Source: Hemicentrotus pulcherrimus
Taxonomy: Eukaryota; Echinodermata; Echinoidea; Camarodonta; Strongylocentrotidae
Direction of reading: 5' to 3'
Assembly: GCA_003118195.1 (NCBI GenBank)
Contig: BEXV01000402.1
Span: forward strand, 147,072 to 211,071
Length of the DNA: 64,000 nt
The notes under the pieces: model-generated
Told to the model about the DNA's origin: nothing
The model's database searches: none
What the model saw: only the letters and a program-made list of their open reading frames with translations
Program-made: the position numbers and the translations under genes
Shown here: piece after piece, positions 1 through 12,500 of the stretch
Position numbering within the stretch: position 1 is the stretch's first letter
How the letters are laid out: each line of letters starts with the position of its first letter

Positions 1-639
1 AACTTATCATCACCCACTGATGACTTCCATGTTTAACCCATTTTCTGAACAATTAATTCATTGCTTTCTCTCTTTGAGTTCACCACTTAAAGCCCTTTGT
101 GTAAATGATTAGAAAACAATAGGATAACACCTTGGGTGCAGGCTAGCAGAGATGGGTCGCCATCGTGTCAAGTGTCAGAGCCTAGGGGGTATTTCCACGT
201 TCAATCTTCAGCGACTCCTTCCAGGATGATTTAGTATTGGGTGTGAAGATGAGATTCCATAAACAATGAAACAACCAGGCATACAATTAGGGATGTCTCC
301 ATCTGTATTGTGATTTGGAAAAAAACAGTGAGGCTTTTAGACCCAAAGCTGTCGAATACTTGTTACAGATTTCTTCTGTTTTGTAAGAAAATTGTATACT
401 CTTAGGGCTGTACATCATGTGTCATCAGAATCTGGCATGCTCCTGAAGATAGGGATACGTATGATGTATAGATAAGTGAGGAGAGAAACAAGAGATTCAG
501 AAAACAAATCTTTAAGCAAAAAAGGAATTTTAGATTTATCTGTGAATGTGTTATTTGTAATTTCTTTACTGGGGAGCACTGATAGAAGAAAGGAGCCAGA
601 TAGGAATAATCTCTGTGTAAAATTTAATTTGCTGGTCAA

Positions 640-925
640 TAGACGAAATAACGGTTGCTGGTTGTTTGAAGTAATTATGGTTACTGGTTGATAAAAGAAA
701 TAATAATTCCTGGTTGATCGAAGAAACAGAGTGCTGCTTCAAAGAAAAGATTAAAAAGGGCTAATTCGTAGAAGAAATTGTCTTTTAAGAACCAGAAGGG
801 TTCTTACTCTGCTTATAAACATATTTAAGAAGACAATATAAAAGTTATTGATTGATGCAAGAAACAAATTGCTGGTTAGTAGAAGAAATAGAAAGCGCTG
901 ATTCGTAGAAGAAATACCTCGTTGA
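640..925. repeat. Degenerate short tandem repeat
   Basis: Variants of a unit like TGCTGGTTGATAGAAGAAA recur irregularly, spaced about 25-70 bases apart. The units are diverged, so this looks like an old minisatellite. No protein is implied. Confidence 0.5.
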
Positions 926-3895
926 TGGATGAGTCGTCTGTGGAATGATGGATGGGTAATCCCCGTCGTCAGACACACCAAGGAATCCCAAGCTGCCCTC
1001 ACAGCTTGACAGCTGAAAATATGAAATATCTTTGCTTAGTTCTCTGAGCTTTTCATTATTAAATAAAAATTTCTCGAATTTCCCCCACAATGAGAAGAGT
1101 ACAATAGCATAGTTTACCTGCCTTCCGAAGGGGATGTCCATGCACCCGGATATTAAGTTGGTTTGAATAGAAGCAGAAAAAATGAGATGAACAGGTCAGT
1201 GAAAGAAACTTTGATTTTTTTTATTCAGGGGTAGTATAAAAAGTTAGAAACATATTTGCTATAATTATAATTTGGGTGTATGTATGATTGCAAATTTTCT
1301 TTAGGGAAAATAGAAATTTCTGATTTTTTGTTTGTGTGTACAGAATAAACGGGAGGGAACGTAGCATAAATCGTCTCACAGAGTTGCCAATTTTTGTTTG
1401 ATTGATTGCAACTTCAAAAATTCTTAACTTTCATTAATTTTAAACGAAGGAAAGGAACTGGACACGGATGTGGGTAAACGGGACAATGCAAATGTCTGGC
1501 ACCAGAGTTATTACAAAATGTTGTATTATTTCCGGTTACATTTACATGTAAGATGTACACATGTACGATGACATCAAGAGCCTTCCTTTTCATGGAATGT
1601 TTCCACCGGGATATTCTTCAACATTTGAATAACAAAAAAACGAGATAACTTACAAAACATTTCCTTAACGACCCCTTCCTTTCTTACCCTCAGTCCCACT
1701 CTATCATACTGATTGAGGAGTTGAGGCCTCCAGCTCTCCCGATCAGCTTCTTTTTTCTTCTTTTTTCTTCTTTTTGCCCACTTTCTGTCTCATTTGGGGA
1801 TTGAAAGGCCCAAGTTTTCCGAGAAATTCAAGCAGAAATGTGGCTTTTGATTCATTGGTAGTTTGATATATGTCCAGTCAAGCAAATTTGTTAATGGGTA
1901 TTTTCCACTGGAAAAGCTGCATAATTGATTGGTCAAAAATATCCTGATGTATAGTACATTGTAACTTCCTTGAAAATATCCAATTTGTTGAAATATAGCC
2001 TTCTTGTATTATCGATCTGCTTCCCTCACAATGTTTTATTTTTTTAAAGATATAGCCCTTTGTATAAAATAGTCCACCTGTTTCTAAGAAATGTTTACCG
2101 GTACATCTATTTTTTTTTACAAAGTTACAAATATAGATCCACTTTACTTTATACAAATTTTAAAAAACATCACATAGAGAACATGGTTATTTAAAGTGAC
2201 ACCTTATAGGACTTTCACCCCCACAAACAATATATATAGGCCATACGCATACTTGTATAAATGTCAGGTTACATATTATTTTCCTTTTCCAACTTCAATA
2301 ATATTGATATATTTTCTTCTTTTGTACTTTTTGGAAAGTCATAAATGCTTCAAGCACTAAACTTAACATCAGTTTGTTGTACACGGTGTTTATTATGAAG
2401 AATAGCATTAATGCTCATAATTTTCTTTTCCTTTGTGTTTATCCCTCTGTTGCCTATTTCTGGTATCTTTATCTATTACTTTCCTCTTTCATATCCACTT
2501 CTTTGAGAGTCTTAAGAACCTCAATAAAAAAGGGTTCATTACACTCTACTATTTTTAATAAAGAGTTTGTTTTATCTTCCGGCCTTTTCTGTCAAGCCTA
2601 AGAGCTTTTATGTAAACTCTACGAAATGCGATGCGATAACAAAAACTTTGCCATAAGCAAAATGCAATTTGTTCTAACTTCGTATTATTTCTGGAAGCCA
2701 GTTGACATAAATGTCAGGCAAAAAAGAAATTAAAAAAAGAGGCAAACAATATTTTTTTTAACCGGTTAGCTTCATCTCTTTTTTTAAAGTGTTTGCAATT
2801 TTAAAACATACAATTATTCCCCCTGCAATACTAATAGCAGTCTATTTCTGATTAACTTTAAGCAAACAAATTTCTCAAAACCAAAATTCTGGAAGAAGCC
2901 TCCTTATTGAACTTATGAGTGATTAAAACTGCAGCAATATACTCTTTGCTGAGAACTAGGAGGGTATTATTGTCATTTTCTTGAACAGATTGAATTAAAG
3001 TTTTTAGCTAAGTGTTTTGATTAGTGTCCAGACTTCAGGAAATATTGGGTGTTTTGTTTCAACTTCAACATCTATATTGAATAATGCATAAATTAGCTAT
3101 CTATTTATTATTTGATTTAGTATATTTTTTTACCATATTTTTCTTATTAAGTGGGAATGCTTACTGTTCACATTTGCTTGCTTGTAATCATCAGGATTTA
3201 CAATTCTGAATTGAATTATGCAGTTACTGTGGAACAATTCTTTTTTCTTTTTTTTTTCATATATTAAGTAGAATGTAATATCCCAATAGTACAGTATTTG
3301 ATTTTTTTAAAACCTTTCTTATAAACCGGTACATGGCAGGAAGCCGTGTTGATATTAGCATTGTAAATCAAATCTGGTTGAATCCTTTTAAATTGAGCGG
3401 AAGTCATTCAAGTAAACACAAATTTTAAAAAATGAGATATTGCCCCGACCCATATGGAGATGCTGTACATTAATTTAGAAACTGATTCTGCCCTTAATGC
3501 AATTTATCAGAATGAAATTTATCAGAATGAAATCTGAAAAAGCTTTGGAAACATATGTGATGTACTGCCTGCAATCACAATGGGAATTTGGGTGTCCATG
3601 CTACATGAATCTGTTTTGAAATTGTTAGGCATTGCTAGGGAAATGCAAGATAAAAGAGGATTAGATATTTGATTTACAAGAATTTTGTTGGAAATCAAGA
3701 GTTATATATATATTCCTGCACATGTTTTGACAAAAGGAGCGTCATGACATTTTTATTTATGCCTGGGGGACGGGGCTTGATTATAGAAGATTTCACAGTA
3801 GATAAATTTGAGTTCACAGGAAATTTAGGATAACAGGGGATGAGAAAAAGATAACCAAATATGGGAGAAAAGAGAAGAGGATAGCAAGCTGGCAA

Positions 3896-4045
3896 AACAG
3901 AGGGAGAGATTAAGAGGGGGGGTGGGTAGGGAGAACAATGGAGAGGGGAGGGCGAGGAGCAAGAGAGGGAGAGAGAAAGGGTGAACAGGGAGAGAGAGTG
4001 AGAAAGAACAAAATAAACAGAGAGAACACAAGAAAGAGAGAAGGG
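3896..4045. repeat. Purine-rich GA/GGGA low-complexity tract
   Basis: The + strand is almost entirely A and G, with GAGAGGGAGAGAG-type runs. The Ser/Leu/Pro-rich open frames on the minus strand here are a by-product of CT repeats, not genes. Confidence 0.8.
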
Positions 4046-4639
4046 AATGAAAATACATTTCATCTTTAGCCATATTTTCTACTGAAAGTCTTGAGAAATC
4101 ATGTAAAGATATCAGATATAAAATTTCATTTTTAGAAAAGCTGTGTTATAAAATACTAAAATACTACCATTTTGGAAGCAGAAAGAGGAGAGAAAAAGGG
4201 AGTCCAAGATTTACAGAACCATATAAAGCAATCATATATTTTTACACAGTTTATTTGAAGTCATGTACAGAATGATATCAGATATCGAAATTGAGTATAC
4301 TACATTCCCATATTTTCAGTACAGATAACAAACGCATAGATGCAACTTCAAACATTTCCGCTTGCCCCACGGGACCATTCTGAAGGCAGAACGAAATAGA
4401 TTCCAAGATTCATGAGAGCCAATTAGTGCATACGAGTGAGGCGTATGTCTGCTTCATTAGAAGTAGAAGTTTGTTTGGATTCAAGAAGGTCAAAACGATC
4501 CTAATGAGGGATCACAATCTTGCTGTCAAGAAGGGGCGGTGCATTTTATTAGAATGATATAGGTTTGCTAGACTACTGAGATTCAGTTCATCTAAATAAC
4601 TTTTTAAAAATCAGTCTCGATCATATTAAAGTAGTCCTG

Positions 4640-4820
4640 GAGATGATTAAATTTCAACTTGATTGTGACATTTTCCCCGTCTGTGTCATAGATAATCATA
4701 AAGGTGATTAAAATTCAGCTTAATTTTGACTTTTTGCCATTTAGGATCATGAATAATCATGTGAGTGATTAAATCGTAAGGTGATTATGATACTTCCTAA
4801 GTCTTCATTGTTGGTAATCA
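4640..4820 (+). repeat. Three-copy tandem repeat, about 61 bp unit
   Basis: Units begin near 4646, 4708 and 4768 with GATTAAA followed by a CTTGATTGTGAC-like block. The copies are diverged but the spacing is regular. Confidence 0.55.
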
Positions 4821-6938
4821 TCAAAATTATCAGATCTTAGCTTTAAGGCTAAATGTCAGTTTAGTCAACAATGCATACACATCATGTAGAATTAGCCGAA
4901 TTGAATTTATGGCAGCGTGCATTGTGTAAGAAGAGGGGAAAATTCTGCTTTTGCTTTTTTTATAGATGATATCGACATTCGTACAGGGCATTTCTTCTTT
5001 TGGTCTTTGAAGGGTTAATTTGAGGATGGTATACATATAAAACACATACAGAGGGAGAGATCAATTTCATTATCAGAGAGAGAGAAGGGTGATCAAACAT
5101 TTGTGCACATATTGATTTTTCTCTCTGCCAATTTTACTTTTCTCTAGTTGAATCGTTCTTCATCAAGTAGATTGTACATGTAAATTTAGGTTAACCACAC
5201 AGGGCTGTCAATGAAATTAATGAACCTTTATTAAATTTGGATAAATTATATAAAGAAATGATGAATTATGGAAATAAATCATTTAAATTAGAATTTGGAA
5301 GAAAAAGCATGCCAATGTTTGTTGACTTTCCCAGACACTGCTTCATGTTTTACGAAGTTGGGAACGCAGGCAGCGCAGGAAAGCAAGGGAAATTCTGTCA
5401 CTCAAACTCCTTATTGGGCCTAATGTAATGACATTCTGTAGGGCATAGGGGGTCGTAGTCTCCAGCTATCAGACTCTTTGATTATTTCATTCAAATAGAG
5501 TCGAAAATCAAACCTTCCCTAAAATGTTGAAATCCATATGTTTCATCAATCACAAGTCATAATTCTCATCTATGACATACGAATGGATATAAGCAGATGC
5601 TCCCAGTTACAGGAGAGTAGTTGTATAGCCTGAATTTTCTATAAAGTGAATCTACATGTCAACAACAGTGCCCATTGTACAAGAGGCCCTAAATGTAAGA
5701 CGATGTAGCATGCAGTCTGGTTTACAAGACTATACTATGCTTTAGTGAGTTCAATTCTTGGGTTATACTTTGCAGGGCATATAGCGAAGGGGTAATTTCT
5801 TAATGACTCCTGTATCAAAGACAACAAGTGAAAGGGGAAGTGTGGTTGTAGTCTATGCAACCAAACTTGATTTTGTCTTTTGTTGTTCAGCCTAGATCTA
5901 CAGTAGATGTTGAAGTGTTCGAGGTCTATCAATGACATTCCACTGGCCAATAAATACCATGATTAGTTTCCCTTGAAATATTGCTTCTCATTAAAACATA
6001 ACGTTGAAGAAAACCTGTGTCTCAAGAGCCACTTGGCTATAAAGACCACTTTTTGTGCCTCCTATGGGTAGTCTTTCACTGTACATTGAAAATTCTTGTG
6101 AGTGTTAAAGTTGAGGGACATGGCTTCATGAGCCTGCTGGCTTCAAACAATTGCCCCCTGGATCTCAGTGGAGCAATAGCAATTCATTTTAGCTAATCGA
6201 TCACATTGATCTGTGTGCTGTCTACTGAAAGAACATGAACTCTACTTTCAGATAGATCACTGTGAATGTCCAAGAACCCATCTCTTAGCAGAACGTTTTT
6301 GTTGTTGTTCTTTTTTTTCTTAACTCATTTCATGATAAACATTTAAGCTTTACCATGGAGGAAACCAGCATTTTGCTCGACTTTTTTTTTAATCGTTTTT
6401 GACTGATTCAAATATTGCCTGCTTGGAGCCAGAATGACCTTTATTCTTTCAAATGTAGAGTTAACGCCCCTATTGCAATTCTGAAGTCATGGAGCGTACA
6501 TTATTAAATTCAATCTCTTATCCTATCACACTGGAAAGAAATGCTCGATACCTAATTCAGAACTCGCTTGAAGCAACAACATATTTGGGAGAAAGATTAA
6601 GATGAATAAGACTGTTACATTGTCTGCCCAGAGGCAGAAGGGCATTAAATCTGTGTTAAAAATATGTACTTTAACATCCTTCTGGCTTTAGGGCTTTGAG
6701 GGAGGTAACTTGTATACATGAGCACACAGTAAACGTCTTTCTGGCTCTTAATAGACGATAAGCTAATCATCATTTTCAAATAGTCTGAGTCGTATGAACA
6801 CACTGCTTGAGGCATACATGAAGTGGCAACAGTCAAGAATGTTCACTTTTAGACAGGATGGGTTTAGACGGATTCGAGTTGATTTGTGTGCTCCATCCGA
6901 TCCGTGTCTAACCGTCAGACCAAACAACATGAGATTAA

Positions 6939-7796
6939 GGGGCGGTATTCTGAACATTGTTATAAGTTTTGTGTTATCTTTTGTTGTATCTTACAGAGAT
7001 AACACAGCGCTAATATTGTTGTAAGTTGGTATTCTGAACATCATTTTATCCCTGTGTTATCTCTTGAAGGACCGCCTCTATCTTATCTTTGACCACTGTT
7101 GACACGCCTATTTCTATGGACCCTACCAATAATAATATGTTTTATATAAGCATGATAAGTAGGTCAACCAATAGGAATACTTTATGCCATATCTAAAGAT
7201 GCACCTGGCGCATACTAATCTTGGGCGTAATTAGTTATTTGAGCACTTAATACGCAGGTCATCATATGCACTGTGGCATGTGGATCATAAAGACAAATCA
7301 CGCTTTCACTATATTAGTAAAGATGAGAACACTAAAATCGTCATATCCTAGCATGAAATTACTTTGAAAGTTCTTATCTTTGATGTTTCTGGTCAACACA
7401 CAATCTTCTTATAACTCGTCTATTAACACAAAGTTGGTTCTAGGCCAGAAATATTGCCGCCATTATATCACCACGAAAGATACAACCACCCCCTACCTGT
7501 TGTAAATATTGTTGTACATACCATGCAAGATAAGATAAGATAAAAGATACAACAACTTTCAGAATACCAATTATCTTGACATATTATCTCTTGTGAGCAT
7601 ATGCAAATGAGGATTAAGCGCCATTTTATTTATAATACGCACAAACTATGAGCGCAGGCACGGCCAATGAAATGAGAGAAAAGATACAACCAACAAAAGA
7701 TAACACAAGAGTTACAACAATGTTCAGAATACCAACTTTATCTTATCTCCAAAGATACAACAATATTAGAGATAACACAGGGTTCAGAATAACACC
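6939..7796. mobile_element. Foldback/MITE-like element with about 110-bp inverted ends
   Basis: The left end (6939-7075) and right end (about 7665-7796) are inverted relative to each other. Each carries GTATTCTGAACATTGTT, a GTGTTATCT block and TTGTTGTATCTT, or their complements. Within each arm the motif recurs as subterminal repeats. There is no coding capacity, so it is probably a non-autonomous DNA transposon. The exact ends and any target duplication are uncertain. Confidence 0.65.
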
Positions 7797-9164
7797 AAAG
7801 GTCAATACTGGACGATCTCTGTGAAGTTAAGAACTTGAGAATGGTTAGGATTCAGATGGAGAAGGCGGGGGTGGAGGAGGAGAGCTATGTATCTATTCTA
7901 GATTTCTTACAGAAGGAGGATGCTGATCATTGGTTCTTTTTCACATGGAAATGGCAATTTGGATATTTAAAGAAATGGAAATACCTTTCAAGGTATTATC
8001 TGAGAATGAGCATTCTACCTTTTTTTCTTTGGATTTCAAAGCAATATCGTGAAACAATAGGAAGGATATCATACATGTAAAAGATGGGTTCAATGAGGAA
8101 AAGGAATGCCTCTACAAACACTGAGGAATCGATCATGAATTATTCCTATTCTTTAAGATTGTGAGAAGGTGGATTTGATTGACTACTACAAAATATCTTT
8201 ACCAATGACATATTAACCAAACTCCTGGGAACCAAGGCTAGCTGAGAGCAAACGACATACGTCTTGAGTTAGTCTCCTGCTGTGCGGAGGCTTGACCACT
8301 AAACCGCGCTCAAATTAAATCCTAGTAAAGAAAGCAGCGAGGAACTGTAATAATGCTATCAGACACATAATGCATGAGTTGATTGCCCGAGGAACTCTCT
8401 TATTTCTCACGTCGTGAGTAAGAAATTAGGGCAGAAGTGTTTTATTATCAATTTAAGATGCAGGGTAGTATGCTGATACTTTAATTGATTGGGGTACACT
8501 AGACACGGTGATGTTTCTTTGGGGAATTCTTGGAGGGAAACGACGATAAGTAGGTTACTTAAAATGTCAAACTTGATGGATCTAATAGCACGCTGCAATG
8601 TTTGACACCGTTTCTGTTTGCAGTCTGTGTTCTTGCAAGAAGAATGGCCATTTTTTAGAATTTTGTTAACCAGTATGATCACAACTACCACCACCATTAT
8701 GCATTTATTTGTATAATTATTAAGAATCACCCTTTCATTAGATTCATGATGTTAATTCAAAATAGTTTCTTTAAGAACCCCATGTATGAACCCTTCTCTT
8801 GGAGAGGCAGAGAATTCAAGTAGAGTGTAAAGTTTTAGATGGCACACAGGGATTTTGACTTGTGATTAGCAATTACCCTAAGCAAACAAAATGGAGGTGT
8901 TTAACATTTTTCCATTTTAGTGACCCACCCCCCTCCCCCTCCCTAGAAAAGGGAAATTTTGAATTTGTATTTTGCTACAGTTTTGTTGTTGTTGATGCTG
9001 ATGATGTCAAAGTTTTTGTTGTTGCTTTATTAAAAGATAAGAAGCATGAATAAAACTGACCGTATAGAGTTGAGTTGTCTCCAACATCTACATGAATCTA
9101 TGAAGTATCTTAATAAAGATCAAATCATTAAATTCCTCTTCCTCTTCTACTCCTCCATCTCCAG

Positions 9165-9506
9165 GTCGTATTTCTGCCGTCTCGCCCCTCACATCAGAAG
9201 GTGGACCCACCTACTCTCTCCAGATCAAATCATGTGACTGCAGCGGTCTCTGCAGTGAGACCATCCCCATAAACATCCACGTCTCGCAGCAGTGCCAGCC
9301 GGGATGGAAGGGCGTGCCCAAGCGCATCGAGTACCTACCGGGTTCAAAGGCCACCGCGTTGGCGCCCAAGGCCTTCCTGGACACCTGCGGACGTCTGGTG
9401 TGCAACTCATCGTCGCTGACCACCACCGTGACTCTTCAGACCGATCATATCGGGTTCGGGTGCGACAGGGAGACCTATTCCACGCAGTCACAGCGCACGC
9501 TTTGCA
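9165..9506 (+). CDS. CLSTN: Calsyntenin exon: end of cadherin repeat 2, linker, start of LG domain
   Basis: The acceptor is CTCCATCTCCAG and the donor GTAAGT. The first two bases finish a split codon and the last base opens one (phase 1 at both ends). The reading frame has a CDCSGLC cluster, then INIHVSQQCQPGWKG followed by KRIEYLPG. In vertebrate calsyntenins the matching C.P.W...KRIEY.PG block marks the passage from cadherin repeat 2 into the LG domain. One sequon (N-S-S) is present. The exon is clearly more GC-rich than its surroundings. Confidence 0.95.
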
Positions 9507-12500
9507 GTAAGTTTGAAGATTATACCAAAGTTTCTTTCCTAAATCCCATCCAGACATAATATTGTAAACCACAAAGATCCGCCACTACAAAAACTGCACG
9601 TTAATTAATGGTAGGAGGCAATATGTTAGGGGTTTTGAAAAAACATACCTACAAACTGTATGTGCATTCAATGATCAATCTTTTATCTGACAAAGAAACA
9701 TGAAGTGCTTTTCATTTATATTTTGCTGCAGATTTTGTCAAGTTATTAAGTGTGTAATGTCTGAATTTACTTTTAAAATCAATTGAAAAGCAATTTCTTG
9801 AGAGGGATGGCAGGAGTTTGGTTTTTATGTACATGCATTTTACCTTTTGGATGATGTTAAATGTTGCAAGTAATCAAGAGGTGTTGGTCAAGGTTGGTCG
9901 AGGTTTGAGAGTTGTAACTTTTATAAAGTTTGTGCTAAAATCTTTTCAAGTATTTTAGTAAATTTAATATCTAATAATAACCGCTCCTCTCCTTTTCTCG
10001 TCGTTTTTGTCCCTCCCCTCTCCCACCTTTTTCTGTATAGATGCTGATGCAGGCACCTATGATCTCCTGCCCCGCCCTAACGCCGGTGAACAGTGGACCA
10101 AGAAACTGACTTCGGACAATGGCAATGAGAGTGACCAGATCTACCAGTTTGATGGTGTTGAGGATGCGGTCATCGTTCCTGAGCAGTTTGCCCCGCCCAA
10201 CAACCTGACCTCCACATTTTCCATCTCTTTCTGGATGAAGCACCGAAACATTGTCGGAGGAGACCCAGAGTACATCGTCTGCAAGTCAGACAGCAAAGGT
10301 GAGGGTCTTGTTTTAAAAAAAATTAAAGCCCGTCTGCATGAGTTTGGCCAGGGGATTAGACCTCCCTGCAAGGTCACTGACAGGTGGTTATCTAATCAAG
10401 TCAGCTCTCAATTAACATAAGAAGAAGGGGATCATAGGGGACTAACAGGCACCAATTAGGCATTGTTTGCTATATAGGGGGCACAAGTAGCTATAAGTAG
10501 TGCAGTGGGGCTTTAAAAGAGTTTTCTCTAGGAAAAATGATTTGGTCTCTAGGAGCCTCAACGTTTGCTCCAGGAAGCATTTTTCAGAGCTTTTCTTTCG
10601 CCAAAGATACAAGGTAATGGTTAGGGTTTTATGGGTATAGGTTAAGGGTTTGGATTATATGGTTAGGTAAAGTGTTTTAGTTCCGATCTTAAGTTCAGAG
10701 TGAGGTCAGTGTAGGAAATTGACTGCGATTCAACTTTCACCACAGGAGTGGTCTAACTGTCCATTGGTAATGTCAATTTAGGCCCATCAAGATAAGACAT
10801 TTTAATCTAATCATCTCTTCCATTTATGGGAAATTGAGGACAATTTGTCAATGTACAAGTATTAAGCTTTAAATTATACTTGCATGGTGCATGCGTAAAT
10901 TTCTTACAGACAACTGTGTTGGAATAGTAAAGGAAAGAGCTAGCAATTTCACAATGGCAAAATATACTTCATGATGCAGGAGTTAGGTCATGGAAACGTT
11001 TTTCTTGTAGATGTTACAAAAACACTTTGTACACTTTCAGATGTTAATATGATATCATAAACATATGCAAGATGAAATTGTCCTGTAGTCTTGTTGGTTT
11101 CACATCTGTTGAGTGTGGACCCTGATGTAGAACAATTCCTGATTCTAGTTTCAGATAATACCCCCACGGCTGATAGCAGCACCGATACTAGCATATGCTG
11201 GAGTAACAGGTGTCACAGGGCTACCTTACAAGACTCACTCCTTGACTTATTATTAGTTTGAGGAAGCGAATGTATAGGCAGAAACTGTCGTCTGTTTGGA
11301 GCCAAAAGGGCATTAACTCACATGCTCCAACATGGAAGCAACGCCCTTCTGGCATTGAACAAATGATAAGTGCTCTTGTCATTCACGAGTGGCACATTCG
11401 TGACACGCGAAACCTTCTTCACCCCAAAGGCATAAAGGAAGACAAAATCCGACTCTTGCAATATAGACGAGGGTGTCATTGACACACTCCACCAGAAGCC
11501 GATGTCTATCATACCCTCTATATTTGGCAGGGTCTGTGGTGGGCGTTCACCTCCTAACGCATGGATCCCTCACAACACAAGTCTGGTAGGGGTAAAGGGG
11601 GTTGCGTGAAGAGGGATGATAATGGGGGTGCGAGGACGGATGCTTCCCATAAACAGAAAAAAAAAACCAGGTCGCTTGCCATTGCCTTCGATGGCAAACC
11701 TGAACCCCCGCAGGCTGAGCAAAATCAAATGTTTTTGATACGCCAGGGGTGGAGGAATAGCAGATGCATAAGTAAGCCGACACATATTTCCTTTCGCGGA
11801 GAGCAGACGTCGCTGGCTCTATGTAATTTCCTGCCAACTGTTTCATTCTGTTTGTCATGCTCTTGGAGAGTTCAACCAAAAGAGTGTATGTTACAGGGTG
11901 ATGTACACACGCAGGCAGTTCTTGAATGAGACAGCCCTTTCGATTGTAATGAAGACGTGGAATTTAGAGGCGACACCTGTTTTGAGAGACGCTTGGGAGC
12001 TTTAAGGAATTAGCACTTCTGGAGCACATAGTGAATGAGATTGTAGATGTTATACCTTGAATTGCAGTATTGTTATTTGATAAGAATCAGATCAGAATAG
12101 GAAAAGGGGGAAATACAGGAAAACATGCCTGTGCTCATGAAGAAGAAATGAATGGAAAGTGAAGAAAGAGCCTTTGTAAAAGAGCAGGGAAATAACAAAC
12201 TTTACTTAGATTTTTATTTGAGATAAACATTTGAAGAATCTACTTGTATTGGACTTTATGAACTTTGTGAAGAAAGAGAAAAAATCTACTTTATGAGATA
12301 AAAATACTGTGATAACATTTTAGGAAAATGAAGCTTACCGTAATCATATCCAGAGTAAAGAGAAATTCCAATAATAATTAGATATCCAAATATGTTATGT
12401 TAGAAAATATTAAAGTCGCTTGCAGTTTACTATGTGCAACACTGGTGTAAAGTCAAGGAAGTTCAAATGCACATCTCCACACAATCATCATCTATTCTTT

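Larger units (their letters stand above)
1..9164. other. Intron or 5' flank of calsyntenin, no coding exon seen
   Basis: I looked here for the exon that should precede 9165. In calsyntenins it carries the rest of cadherin repeat 2 and would end one base into a codon. I found no splice-bounded coding stretch resembling it on either strand. The sequence is AT-rich, with short chance open frames only. It holds a degenerate tandem repeat (640-925), a purine-rich tract (3896-4045), a roughly 61-bp tandem repeat (4640-4820) and a foldback element (6939-7796). The rest shows nothing I can name. Confidence 0.6.

Noticed and set aside
3695..4073. Minus-strand Ser/Leu/Pro-rich open frames up to 122 codons
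   Set aside because: Produced by the GA/CT low-complexity tract; no start context, splice site or motif.
8225..8315. tRNA-like segment on the minus strand (GCGCGGTTTAGTGGTCAAG)
   Set aside because: A weak A-box resemblance only; no clear B box.
9225..9572. 115-codon minus-strand open frame over the calsyntenin exon
   Set aside because: Antisense shadow of a GC-rich coding exon.
11258..11929. Open frames of 74-122 codons in a GC-richer intron segment
   Set aside because: No motif, no splice-phase fit with calsyntenin, and both strands are equally open.
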